This document shows, in pieces, positions 1 through 7,925 of a stretch of DNA of 50,313 bases; the first letter of the stretch is position 1; every line of letters starts with the position of its first letter. Origin of the DNA: Cryomorphaceae bacterium (GTDB lineage: Bacteria > Bacteroidota > Bacteroidia > Flavobacteriales_D > Crocinitomicaceae); assembly GCA_021299335.1 (NCBI GenBank), contig JAJTGF010000012.1, positions 1 to 50,313 on the forward strand, in the 5' to 3' direction. The notes under the pieces are model-generated. The model was given only the letters and a program-made list of their open reading frames with translations. It was not told the DNA's origin and did no database searches. Position numbers and translations under genes: made by a program.

Positions 1-344
1 TCTAAAAAATCGGCGGCGTTATCAAGTGCTGTGCGCATGCGGTCGAGTGCCCAAAATAAATTGACTGCCGTTGGGCGGGAGGCTCTTAAGGTACTAAATG
101 CTTCATCTAGGAACATGCCGTCGTGTCCTTCTTTGATCATTTCGCGCACTGCCAAGAAAATTCCGTAAGCTGCTGTGGCGCCAATGAGTGGGGCTCCGCG
201 AACGGTCATGCTTCTGATGGCGAGGTCTGCATCCTTATAAGTTTGCAAGCGCACGACAACAAATTCATGAGGTAGTTGGCGCTGATCAATAACCTCAATA
301 TCTCTCTCTGGGGTGGTCCAGATGGTTCTAAATGTTGTTGACAT
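1..344 (-). CDS. mtnA: S-methyl-5-thioribose-1-phosphate isomerase, N-terminal part (cut by window edge)
   Basis: MtnA isomerises 5-methylthioribose-1-phosphate to methylthioribulose-1-phosphate in the cytosolic methionine salvage pathway. I translated the reverse strand from the ATG at 344: the frame stays open for about 114 codons to the left edge. It carries the family hallmarks TVRGAPLIGATAAYG (about residues 60-75) and RPTAVNLFWALDRM (about 91-104). Full MtnA is about 340-370 residues, so only the first third is present. It lies downstream of metK in the same direction, separated by a terminator; SAM made by MetK is the source of the methylthioadenosine recycled here. No clear promoter is visible in the short gap. 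The identification is secure; nothing can be said about the C-terminus. Confidence 0.9.
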   Translation of the reverse strand, partial: MSTTFRTIWTTPERDIEVIDQRQLPHEFVVVRLQTYKDADLAIRSMTVRGAPLIGATAAYGIFLAVREMIKEGHDGMFLDEAFSTLRASRPTAVNLFWALDRMRTALDNAADFL

Positions 345-356
345 AGGGCATATAAA

Positions 357-384
357 TGAAAAAAGCCCGTTTGAACGGGCTTTC
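357..384 (-). terminator. Rho-independent terminator after metK
   Basis: An 8-10 bp perfect stem (AAAGCCCGTT / AACGGGCTTT) is followed, reading leftward, by a T-run. It sits between the metK stop and the mtnA start, so it should end most metK transcripts before mtnA. Confidence 0.85.
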
Positions 385-394
385 TAAGTTTGTA

Positions 395-1651
395 TTAAAG
401 GCCGAAAGCCGTTTTGATTTGGTCTACGTAATCTAGTTTTTCCCAAGTGAAGAGTTCTACCTCGCGGCTCACTTTGGTCCCGTCTGGAGCGGTAAAGTGT
501 TTGGTCACTACTTCGTTTTTGCGACCCATGTGTCCGTAGGCGGCAGTTTCTTGGTAAATAGGATTGCGCAATTTGAGGCGCTGTTCGATAAAATAAGGAC
601 GCATGTCGAAGATCTGACCGATTTTGGTCGCCATTTCGCCGTCGCTCATTTCTACTTTTGAGGTGCCGTAGGTGTTGATGTACAAACCACATGGCTCTGC
701 CACGCCAATTGCGTAAGAAACCTGCACGAGCACTTCATCGCAAAGACCTGCAGCAACCATATTCTTGGCGATGTGACGCGTTGCATAGGCTGCAGAACGG
801 TCTACTTTAGATGGATCTTTTCCTGAGAAAGCACCACCGCCGTGAGCACCTTTACCACCGTAGGTATCCACGATGATTTTGCGTCCGGTAAGGCCGGTGT
901 CGCCATGTGGGCCACCAATCACAAACTTGCCTGTTGGATTAATGTGATAAGTGATGGCGTCATTAAATAGTGCTTGTAAAGCGGGCTTGAGCTTCGCTTT
1001 GACGCGTGGAATCACGATTTCTATGATGTCTTTTTTGATTTTAGCCAACATTTCTGCCTCCGGAGCGAAGTCGTCGTGTTGGGTAGAAACAACAATAGTG
1101 TCGATGCGCTGTGGCACGTTGTCATCGGAATATTCGATGGTAACTTGCGATTTGGCATCTGGGCGCAAGTAAGGAATAAGTGCAGACTCGTTGTTGCGAA
1201 TCGCAGACATTTCCTCAAGAATTTTGTGCGCGAGGTCTAGTGCCAATGGCATGTAGTTGTCGGTTTCTTTGGTCGCGTAACCGAACATCATGCCTTGGTC
1301 GCCAGCGCCTTGGTCTTCTGGATTGCTGCGCTCAACGCCTTGATTGATATCGGAAGACTGCTCGTGAATGGCAGACAAGATGCCGCAAGAGTTGGCATCG
1401 AACATATATTCAGACTTCGTGTAGCCGATCTGACGAATGGTTTCACGGGCAATTTTTTGAACATCGAGGTAAACTGTAGACTTCACTTCGCCTGCTAAAA
1501 CAACCTGACCGGTAGTTACGAGGGTTTCGCAAGCTACTTTTGAACTCGGGTCAAAAGCCATAAAGTTGTCGATGAGTGCGTCTGAAATTTGATCAGAGAC
1601 TTTATCTGGGTGCCCTTCTGAAACGGACTCGGAGGTAAATAGGTATGCCAT
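395..1651 (-). CDS. metK: S-adenosylmethionine synthetase (methionine adenosyltransferase)
   Basis: MetK makes S-adenosylmethionine from methionine and ATP in the cytosol. The 418-residue product has the N-terminal [13 protein letters not shown], the adenosine-binding [12 protein letters not shown] near residue 117, and the glycine-rich [19 protein letters not shown] loop near residue 272. E. coli MetK has 384 residues; a length of about 415-420 is usual in Bacteroidota. The ATG at 1651 places GHPDKV at the expected distance from the N-terminus. A -7-like TAACTTTG lies 20 nt upstream and overlaps the paaH stop codon, so metK can be transcribed separately from the operon before it. A strong terminator follows. 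Confidence 0.98.
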   Translation of the reverse strand: MAYLFTSESVSEGHPDKVSDQISDALIDNFMAFDPSSKVACETLVTTGQVVLAGEVKSTVYLDVQKIARETIRQIGYTKSEYMFDANSCGILSAIHEQSSDINQGVERSNPEDQGAGDQGMMFGYATKETDNYMPLALDLAHKILEEMSAIRNNESALIPYLRPDAKSQVTIEYSDDNVPQRIDTIVVSTQHDDFAPEAEMLAKIKKDIIEIVIPRVKAKLKPALQALFNDAITYHINPTGKFVIGGPHGDTGLTGRKIIVDTYGGKGAHGGGAFSGKDPSKVDRSAAYATRHIAKNMVAAGLCDEVLVQVSYAIGVAEPCGLYINTYGTSKVEMSDGEMATKIGQIFDMRPYFIEQRLKLRNPIYQETAAYGHMGRKNEVVTKHFTAPDGTKVSREVELFTWEKLDYVDQIKTAFGL

Positions 1652-1671
1652 TAACTTGAAATATTAGGTTG

Positions 1672-1679
1672 CAAAGTTA
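1672..1679 (-). promoter_or_regulatory. Candidate -7 element for metK
   Basis: TAACTTTG on the minus strand fits the Bacteroidota TAnnTTTG consensus and ends 20 nt before the metK ATG. It overlaps the paaH stop codon. I found no good TTG box at the usual 17-23 nt further upstream, so this is only moderate evidence. Confidence 0.45.
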
Positions 1680-2840
1680 CAAAATAAATTTGCTTTGCTC
1701 GCGTGCTTTTCTGCGCAGTAAAGGATTGGGTCTGTAGCGGTCTTCGCCGTATTCGGCAAACAAAATTTCTAGCCGCTCGAGTACCCAGCCTGCACCGAGC
1801 TCATCTGCCCAGGCCAGCAAGCCTTTTGGGTAGTTGACTCCTTTGGTCATGGCGAGGTCTACGGCTGTTGGGCTAGCTACCTGCATGAATACTGCATCGG
1901 CAGCTTCATTGATCAGGAGTACTAGAATACGTTCAAAAATTTGTTGGCCTAAAGCCTCATTGCGGTTAGGAGCTGGTGCTACACTTCCTTCTTGATAATT
2001 GTAAAAACCTCGGCCAGTTTTTCTTCCTAGAAAACCAGCTTCCATGTGTCGTTTTTGCGTAAAGGACGGCTTGAAGCGTGGGTCGAAGTAAAAAGCGGCA
2101 AAAACGGTTTCGGTCACGGTGTAGTTGATGTCGTTGCCAATATAGTCCATCAGCGTGAATGGGCCCATCTTGAATCCGCCAATAGTGGTCATGGCCCAGT
2201 CAATGGTTGCGAAGTCTGCCAAGCCTTCTTCATAGATGCGCAGTGCTTCGCCATAAAATGGACGCGCCACTCGATTGACAATAAAACCAGGCGTGTCTTT
2301 ACATACCACTGCGGTTTTATGCCAACTGGTAATCAATTCTTCAATGTGTTGGGTATTTTCGCTAGATGTCGCAACGCCGGGAATCACTTCAACTAGCGGC
2401 ATGAGCGTTGCAGGGTTAAAGAAATGAATACCCAAAAACCGACTCGGGTCTTGGAGGCAAGAACCGATAGATGCGATTGATAAAGACGAGGTATTGCTCG
2501 CTAAAATACAGGTCGGAGAAACAACTTGTTCCAGTTGTGTAAAAACTTGGTGCTTGACCGCTAAGTTTTCGACGATGGCTTCTATGACAAGCACGGCCTC
2601 TTGGAGCTCGCTGAGTTGGGTAGAATAGGCCATGTTATTTTTGATTTCTTCCGCTTCTTCGGAGCTGAATTTCCCTTTTTCTGTCAATTTCAATAAACTG
2701 GAAGAGATTTGTTGCTCCGCTTTTTTGAGTTGCTCGGGGTTGGTGTCGGTCAATACCACACGATGACCCGCTTGTGCAGCAACCTGAGCAATGCCTGCTC
2801 CCATGGTTCCTGCACCTACTACACCTATTTTTACTTTCAT
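1677..2840 (-). CDS. paaH: 3-hydroxyacyl-CoA dehydrogenase (PaaH-type)
   Basis: This NAD-dependent enzyme oxidises L-3-hydroxyacyl-CoA to 3-oxoacyl-CoA; in phenylacetate catabolism PaaH acts on 3-hydroxyadipyl-CoA. The 387-residue protein opens with the Rossmann motif GAGTMGAGIAQVAAQAGH (residues 9-26). It has the catalytic-His stretch GIHFFNPATLMPLVE (about 136-150) and PGFIVNRVARP at the start of the C-terminal dimerisation domain. It is longer than 280-residue butyryl-type enzymes, consistent with a second 3HCDH C-terminal domain. The start lies 1 bp after the paaG stop, so the two are co-transcribed. The family assignment is firm; the exact substrate is inferred from the PaaG neighbour. 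Confidence 0.88.
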   Translation of the reverse strand: MKVKIGVVGAGTMGAGIAQVAAQAGHRVVLTDTNPEQLKKAEQQISSSLLKLTEKGKFSSEEAEEIKNNMAYSTQLSELQEAVLVIEAIVENLAVKHQVFTQLEQVVSPTCILASNTSSLSIASIGSCLQDPSRFLGIHFFNPATLMPLVEVIPGVATSSENTQHIEELITSWHKTAVVCKDTPGFIVNRVARPFYGEALRIYEEGLADFATIDWAMTTIGGFKMGPFTLMDYIGNDINYTVTETVFAAFYFDPRFKPSFTQKRHMEAGFLGRKTGRGFYNYQEGSVAPAPNRNEALGQQIFERILVLLINEAADAVFMQVASPTAVDLAMTKGVNYPKGLLAWADELGAGWVLERLEILFAEYGEDRYRPNPLLRRKAREQSKFIL

Positions 2841-2841
2841 C

Positions 2842-3618
2842 TTAATTTCCTTTGAATATGGGGTTTCTCTTTTCTAAGAATGCACTGACGCCTTCTTTGA
2901 AATCATGCGTTTGTCCGGCCTCTGTTTGCAAGATTTCTTCCATTTTTAACTGGTTATCCAAGGAATTATACAAACTCATATTCATCGCTCTTTTGGTGAG
3001 ACCTAAACCTTTCGTAGGCATTTGAGCAAGTTGTATAGCGTATTTTTCAATGGTTGCTTCGAAATCAGCATCGGCAACAGCTTTGTAAATCATGTTCATC
3101 TTTTCTGCCTCGACCGCATTTACTTTTTCACCGGTCATCATGAGGGCCATTGCTTTTTGAACGCCTACCAAACGCGGAAGCATAAAGGTTCCGCCCGAAT
3201 CTGGAATGAGTCCGATTTTAGAAAATGCCTGTATAAATGAGGCGCTTTCTTTGGCCAGAACGATATCGCAAGCCAGGGCAATGTTGGCACCTGCGCCAGC
3301 AGCTACACCATTAACGGCAGCTATCACAGGCTTCTCGAGAGCGCGTATTTTCAGGATGATAGGGTTATAGTGTTCGGCAACAATTTGCTGCAAGGCAGGT
3401 CCGTTCGGATCAGTGGCTTCAGAGAGGTCTTGTCCTGCACAAAAAGCTTTCCCTTCTCCGGTCAGGACAACCGCACGAATGTTTTCGTCGCTAGCCGCTC
3501 GATCGAGTTCTGCTTGTAATTGCAAAGCCATAGAACGATTGAATGAATTGAAAACATTTGGTCGGTTCAGCGTGAGGCGAAGCACCCCATTTTCTTGTGT
3601 CGATGCGATTTCGTTCAT
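2842..3618 (-). CDS. paaG: Enoyl-CoA hydratase/isomerase family protein, PaaG-type
   Basis: PaaG isomerises ring-1,2-epoxyphenylacetyl-CoA to the oxepin form in aerobic phenylacetate degradation. The 258-residue crotonase-fold protein has FCAGQDLSE (about residues 61-69), the oxyanion-hole region VNGVAAGAGANIALACD and GLIPDSGGT. An Asp at that last position is the PaaG-type acid/base residue, and overall wording is close to E. coli PaaG from LNRPNVFNSFN to SAFLEKRNP. It is followed 1 bp later by a hydroxyacyl-CoA dehydrogenase, matching paaG-paaH order. The ring-cleaving PaaABCE, PaaZ and PaaK are not in this window, so the pathway as a whole is inferred. A general enoyl-CoA hydratase role is the alternative. 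Confidence 0.85.
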   Translation of the reverse strand: MNEIASTQENGVLRLTLNRPNVFNSFNRSMALQLQAELDRAASDENIRAVVLTGEGKAFCAGQDLSEATDPNGPALQQIVAEHYNPIILKIRALEKPVIAAVNGVAAGAGANIALACDIVLAKESASFIQAFSKIGLIPDSGGTFMLPRLVGVQKAMALMMTGEKVNAVEAEKMNMIYKAVADADFEATIEKYAIQLAQMPTKGLGLTKRAMNMSLYNSLDNQLKMEEILQTEAGQTHDFKEGVSAFLEKRNPIFKGN

Positions 3619-3621
3619 TTG

Positions 3622-4629
3622 TTAAGATTGATAATGTTTGAGTAAGCATTGCGCTCTTTCTTTGAGCGTTTGACGTAAACTAGCAGGTTCGAGCACCTCG
3701 ACTTCGCCCGCATAGCCTAATAAATTTCGGATAAATTCTTCGGTAATTAAAATGCGAAGTTCAAAAATGCTAAATGTTGGCTGTTTCTCAACTAATTTTT
3801 GAGAAGCATGAAAAGCTTGTGTTTCAATGTAGCGCGCCGCAACTGGTTCTGCTTTGATGGTGATTTTGACGGCTTCTCCTTTAAATGCGGTAATGCCAAC
3901 TGCATCTCGAAAGTAGTCGGTGGCGTTGAAGTCTGCGGGGATCTGAGCGGCTTCGTCCAGGAGCTGCAATTCGGTCATGCGGTCGAGGGCAAAGGTGCTG
4001 ATGTCCTTTTTTTGAAGGTCATAGGAGATGAGGTACCAGCGGTTGCGGTATTCCTTCAAGAACAACGGACTTACTTTTCTGGGTTTGGATTGTTGTTGTT
4101 GAAAACTGGTGTACATAAACCACACCCGCTTCTTGGCCTGTATGCCCTCCAAAAGTGTGGGTAGGTATTCATTGCCACCTGCAGAAACAGCGGCTTCAAA
4201 CTGAATGAATTCGGAGAGTTCTTGACTTTGATCCCCAACGGCAACGCGGTCTACGATTTTGTCGATGGCCAAACCAAATTGCTGAAAGAAAGGCACTTCT
4301 CTAAATTGCTGCAGTGTAGAAACCGCAAAGCGAATGGAAGAAAGTTCGTCTTCGGAAAGCGGAACGTCGTTGATACTGAAATCCGGATCCTCGTAGAAAT
4401 AACCCCCGTTTTTTTTGCTGTAACGGATAGGAGCATCGTGTTCCATTTTCATCGTAAAGAGGTCTTTTTCGATGGTGGATGCACAAATATGTGCGCCAGA
4501 TTCCGAACCAAATAAAGCATCCTCACATGCTGATCGCAGCGCCTCTTTTGACGGAAAGGGCTTGTATTTATTGCGCAGCATCCGGTCGATGATGCGGTAG
4601 CGAATCAGCGCATTTTTAATGTGGGGCAT
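3622..4629 (-). CDS. WYL-domain transcriptional regulator
   Basis: A predicted cytosolic DNA-binding regulator of 335 residues. Residues 1-80 look like the winged-HTH usual in this family (IDRMLRNKYKPFPSKEAL and STIEKDLFTMKMEHDAPI). The WYL domain spans roughly 165-235 with RNRWYLISYD at 195-204, followed by a C-terminal ligand-sensing extension. WYL domains bind ligands such as nucleic acids or nucleotides and control DNA-damage, defence or metabolic genes. Its ATG shares a base with the end of the preceding gene at 4629, and paaG begins 3 bp after its stop, so it is translated inside the six-gene operon. It may control the operon itself; the target is unknown. Confidence 0.87.
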   Translation of the reverse strand: MPHIKNALIRYRIIDRMLRNKYKPFPSKEALRSACEDALFGSESGAHICASTIEKDLFTMKMEHDAPIRYSKKNGGYFYEDPDFSINDVPLSEDELSSIRFAVSTLQQFREVPFFQQFGLAIDKIVDRVAVGDQSQELSEFIQFEAAVSAGGNEYLPTLLEGIQAKKRVWFMYTSFQQQQSKPRKVSPLFLKEYRNRWYLISYDLQKKDISTFALDRMTELQLLDEAAQIPADFNATDYFRDAVGITAFKGEAVKITIKAEPVAARYIETQAFHASQKLVEKQPTFSIFELRILITEEFIRNLLGYAGEVEVLEPASLRQTLKERAQCLLKHYQS

Positions 4630-6044
4630 TAGTGTTTTTCCAATTTTTGCTGGTAGCCAAAGAGCTCGAAAAATTTGATGGCTTTTACTACTTCATACGG
4701 AACGTCGTCTTCCCAACTGTGCACATTGGCTTTGATTTTGCTGAGTACGTCGTCGGATAAAATATGGAGCAGACTTGGGTCATATTCTTGTAGTGCCGTG
4801 ATTTTATCGTTGGCTTGCATGTAATTGAGCAGCCCGATCATGTTTTCTGGCAGTTTGATATTGCCAAGGTGGTACAAACTACCGTCTTCCACATTGATTG
4901 CCGGATAAATATACAGTTTCACGTTGTGTCCGAAACCGCGTCCAAAAGCTTCTAATAGACCGCCTGGCAAATTGTCGTAATATTTCTCATCAAAAATGAT
5001 GTGAAGGTTATAGATACCCATAATGACCCCAACGAGATTTCCTCTTGCAATAGAGGAGAGGTACTCGAGCATTTTGTAGTGCTTGAGGTAGTTTGAGACC
5101 ATTACAGTATAGCCCAAAGAACCAAGTAATTCGGCGCGATCGAGGAAGTCTTTGTCCGAGATTTTGCCATCGGCGGTGAGGTCTTTGAGGGTGAGTTCAA
5201 AGACAACCTCTAGTTGCTCTGGCTTGACGCGCTTTTCTTTGGCAAAAGTTGCTCGAGCGCGTTCAATCATGTCGATGTGCACTTTGGTGACCGGTCTGAA
5301 TCGGCCCCTCATGAGCAATATGTTTTTCTTGTAGAGCGCAGTGGAGGGTTGTAATACGTTTTTTGCTAAATCGAACATGGTGGCATTGGTGATGCCGCGG
5401 CGCACTAAATTGAGTGCAATGATGCGGTTGTCCATGTCCTCGAAATCGGGGCCAGAAATGCGGAGCATATCGATTTCCATGCGGTCTGGTGGCAAGCGGT
5501 GTACGATTCCATCTATGAAATCGTTTATGTTGCCCGATTGAAAATAACAAGCGTAAATCAGGTTGACCCCGAGAATTCCCAAAGCTTCTTGTTGGGCTTT
5601 GTGGCTGTTGTCATGCATTTTGATGTGCAAAATGACATCGTTGGGCTTTTTATCGAGGCCTAATTGAAAACGAAGCCCGACCCAACCTTGACCTTGGTTG
5701 GTTTTGTGGTAATTGAGTGCTTCTACCGTATTGCAAAACGCAAAGAAACGAGCCTCTCTATTCTTGACAGGCAAGATGTCTTGCAAGTGCTTGAATTCGG
5801 TTTGGAGCATAGTAAGCAAGCGCTCTTCACAGACGTATCGGACGGTTTCCCCGTACATGGAGTCCGATACTTTCATGTCGTAGGCAGATTGCGTGTAGGC
5901 TATTGTACCGGAGCTTCCGCCCGCTTTAAAGAAATTAGCCGCCACCTCTTGGCCAGCGCCAATTTCGGCAAAACAACCGTAGATATCTTGAGTCAGGTTG
6001 ATTTTAAGGGCTTTGTCTTCGGTTGTTAAACGACTTGCGCTCAT
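4629..6044 (-). CDS. Unrecognised 471-residue protein with a CoaD-like T-x-x-H nucleotidylyltransferase motif
   Basis: I do not recognise a characterised relative. The protein has no signal peptide or membrane segment and looks cytosolic. Residues 242-263 read as a beta strand followed by GRFRPVTKVHIDMIERA. This resembles the nucleotide-binding start of phosphopantetheine or NMN adenylyltransferases (GxFDPxTxGHxDxI, the H/TxGH motif), with Thr253 and His256 kept and the Gly replaced by Val255. The motif sits in mid-chain rather than at the N-terminus, so about 240 residues of unassigned sequence precede it. I see no clear second ISSTxxR motif. The gene starts 1 bp after the di-haem peroxidase stop and touches the WYL regulator start. 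From memory such proteins in Bacteroidota carry unreliable automatic names; function is open. Confidence 0.6.
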   Translation of the reverse strand: MSASRLTTEDKALKINLTQDIYGCFAEIGAGQEVAANFFKAGGSSGTIAYTQSAYDMKVSDSMYGETVRYVCEERLLTMLQTEFKHLQDILPVKNREARFFAFCNTVEALNYHKTNQGQGWVGLRFQLGLDKKPNDVILHIKMHDNSHKAQQEALGILGVNLIYACYFQSGNINDFIDGIVHRLPPDRMEIDMLRISGPDFEDMDNRIIALNLVRRGITNATMFDLAKNVLQPSTALYKKNILLMRGRFRPVTKVHIDMIERARATFAKEKRVKPEQLEVVFELTLKDLTADGKISDKDFLDRAELLGSLGYTVMVSNYLKHYKMLEYLSSIARGNLVGVIMGIYNLHIIFDEKYYDNLPGGLLEAFGRGFGHNVKLYIYPAINVEDGSLYHLGNIKLPENMIGLLNYMQANDKITALQEYDPSLLHILSDDVLSKIKANVHSWEDDVPYEVVKAIKFFELFGYQQKLEKH

Positions 6045-6045
6045 G

Positions 6046-7119
6046 TTAGTGTGGGTCTTTGAAATTCGGATTGGAAATAAAGGAGGTGTCTGTAAGGGTC
6101 AGTAAGAATTTTTTGAGCAAATATTTTTCTTGGGCATTGAGTTGCACACCTCCCTGATTGGCAAATTCGATAAGCGGGTCGATGGTCGGGGAGACGTGCA
6201 CGCCGCTCGAATAGTGCTCAATGACTTCGTCGAGTGTCTGAAAACGTCCGTCGTGCATGTAGGGTGCACTCAAGGCGATATTGCGCAGGGTGGGTACTTT
6301 GAATTTGCCGTAATCTTCTGGGTTGCCTGTTACACCACCGCGGCCCAGATCGGTGAAATTGGCATCTAGCCCGTTGTTGGAGTATTTTTTGACGCGCATG
6401 AGCGGTCCGTTGTGACAATGAAAGCAATCGGCGCCATTTAAACTTTTAAAGAGGTCATATCCCGCCCATTCTTCGACGTCCACAGTTTGAAGTATGTTTT
6501 GTTCTTGGGAGGTTAAGGACATGCCATTTTCGTATTTATACATGACGTCAAATTTGGACGACGCGGAAATCATGGTGCGGATAAATTGCGCGATGGCTTT
6601 GGTTACCTTGATGGAGTCGATGCCGGGTTCGCCAAATGCGCGGTAAAACTTGTTGCGGTAGTTGATATCGAGATTGAGTTTGTAGACGGCGTCGGTCCAA
6701 GTTTGATGCATTTCAATTGGGTTCGGAATAGGTTCGAGAATTTGTTGTTCTAGTGTGGCAGCGCGGCCATCCCAGAAAAAGAAATTGTCCCAACCGAGGT
6801 TGATGAGTGCCATGGAGTTGCGCGTGCCTGCAATCCCGTCGATACCAGTAGAATACTTGTTTGGATCAGAAAAACTGCTCTGCGACAAATGGCAGGAGGC
6901 ACAGCTCATGGAGTCATTGCCCGAGAGTCTTTTTTCGTAAAATAACCAGCGTCCGAGTTCTACGCCTTCCTGCGTCATGGGGTTGTCTGAAGGAATAAGC
7001 ATGTCGGGAAAATGACTCGGGATTTCCAAAGCATAGGGGGTGGGTCGAAAGGTGGTTTTGTCCTTTCTACACGCACTCAAAAAGAGTAATAGGCTTAAGA
7101 AAATCAAGATTCTAAACAT
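6046..7119 (-). CDS. Di-haem cytochrome c peroxidase family lipoprotein (MauG/CcpA/MbnH-type)
   Basis: A 357-residue exported di-haem c protein. A lipoprotein signal ends at FLSAC17, placing it in the periplasm or on a membrane. Two haem-binding motifs are visible: CASCH (73-77) and CFHCH (232-236). FKVPTLRNIALSAPYMHDG in the C-terminal domain is diagnostic of the bacterial peroxidase/MauG superfamily. Members either reduce H2O2 or oxidise protein side chains. Its ATG overlaps the stop of the MbnP-like gene (TAATG), implying coupled translation. MbnH, the MauG-type partner of MbnP, converts an MbnP tryptophan to kynurenine, so a protein-modifying role is a strong alternative to peroxide removal. 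Confidence 0.9.
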   Translation of the reverse strand: MFRILIFLSLLLFLSACRKDKTTFRPTPYALEIPSHFPDMLIPSDNPMTQEGVELGRWLFYEKRLSGNDSMSCASCHLSQSSFSDPNKYSTGIDGIAGTRNSMALINLGWDNFFFWDGRAATLEQQILEPIPNPIEMHQTWTDAVYKLNLDINYRNKFYRAFGEPGIDSIKVTKAIAQFIRTMISASSKFDVMYKYENGMSLTSQEQNILQTVDVEEWAGYDLFKSLNGADCFHCHNGPLMRVKKYSNNGLDANFTDLGRGGVTGNPEDYGKFKVPTLRNIALSAPYMHDGRFQTLDEVIEHYSSGVHVSPTIDPLIEFANQGGVQLNAQEKYLLKKFLLTLTDTSFISNPNFKDPH

Positions 7120-7856
7120 TAGTATGGGCTGATAGCGTTTTTGAAATTATCGATTACTTTTTGCGTGAGTGCTTCTTGACCCGCCGCGGTATGGGTAAGG
7201 TATTCTGTACTGAGGTCGATGCTATTTACCCCTTGGCCCAAGAAAGCCAATAGGTCGAGTTTGAGTTTGAACTGGCGCGTGTTGTTGCCGATGTCGGTCC
7301 AGTTGATGTTGTTGAACTGCAGATTTTGCAGATATGGATCGGTGCCGATATGGAAACTGAAGGATAAATCTGTGTTGGTGGTTGCATCGATGATGGTGTC
7401 CACTTTGCCCTCGATATTCATGAAGATGTAACCTGGGTTCCAGCCCCAGTGCATAGGCCCCGCATTGCTGATGTTGAGCGGGCTTTCGTTAGGAAAAGCG
7501 CTTGGATCGAGGTGGTTGAGTGTTGAATCAACACCGAGAACAGCACTTAGGTTGGTGAATTTGGTGTAGTCACCTTCCTTTTTGAATAAGAGGCTACCCG
7601 TTTCTCGGTAGTCAAGAAGTGCGGCTTGGTGCAGCGCGGTGCTGCCATTGCCAAAGAGCGTAAAGTAGCACTTGAGTTCTGTAAATTTGATTTTGTATCC
7701 CTCTGGTGTTGTATAGATGCTGTCCATGTAAAATGGGAGGGCGCCAAAAACAGGTTGCATGGCTACCTGGAGCTGGGCTTTTGGAGCCTCAGGTTTGTCT
7801 TTATCGCAGGCCACTGTAAGCAGCAACAGCGGAAGGCAAAAAAATATTGTTTTCAT
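7119..7856 (-). CDS. MbnP-like copper-binding lipoprotein
   Basis: A 245-residue exported protein with a lipoprotein signal ending at LTVAC17. The body is a predicted beta-rich MbnP-type domain with KIKFTELKCYF (56-65) and HWGWNPGYIFMNIEG (136-150). In characterised MbnP a tryptophan is oxidised to kynurenine by its partner MbnH to complete a copper site; Trp137 and Trp139 next to His136 are candidates here. The di-haem gene follows with a 1-bp TAATG overlap, the same pairing. I see no methanobactin precursor or biosynthesis genes nearby. The gene heads the six-gene operon, and a TAnnTTTG element ends 4 nt before its ATG. Family assignment is from memory of motifs. Confidence 0.75.
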   Translation of the reverse strand: MKTIFFCLPLLLLTVACDKDKPEAPKAQLQVAMQPVFGALPFYMDSIYTTPEGYKIKFTELKCYFTLFGNGSTALHQAALLDYRETGSLLFKKEGDYTKFTNLSAVLGVDSTLNHLDPSAFPNESPLNISNAGPMHWGWNPGYIFMNIEGKVDTIIDATTNTDLSFSFHIGTDPYLQNLQFNNINWTDIGNNTRQFKLKLDLLAFLGQGVNSIDLSTEYLTHTAAGQEALTQKVIDNFKNAISPY

Positions 7857-7860
7857 CTAA

Positions 7861-7868
7861 CAAAAATA
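7861..7868 (-). promoter_or_regulatory. Candidate -7 element of the mbnP operon, 4 nt from the ATG
   Basis: TATTTTTG matches TAnnTTTG. Only TTAG separates it from the ATG at 7856, which would put the transcription start at or next to the A of the start codon (leaderless mRNA). The upstream TTG box is not convincing. Confidence 0.45.
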
Positions 7869-7925
7869 CGTCAAAACGCTCAAATTGTTCTTAATTTTAG
7901 GAAAAGTTCAGCCCAAATTCATCGA

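Noticed and set aside
7626-7925. Long N-terminal extension of the helicase reading frame
   Set aside because: It runs antisense across mbnP and its promoter, has no helicase-like sequence, and the ATG at 7926 gives the usual N-terminus.
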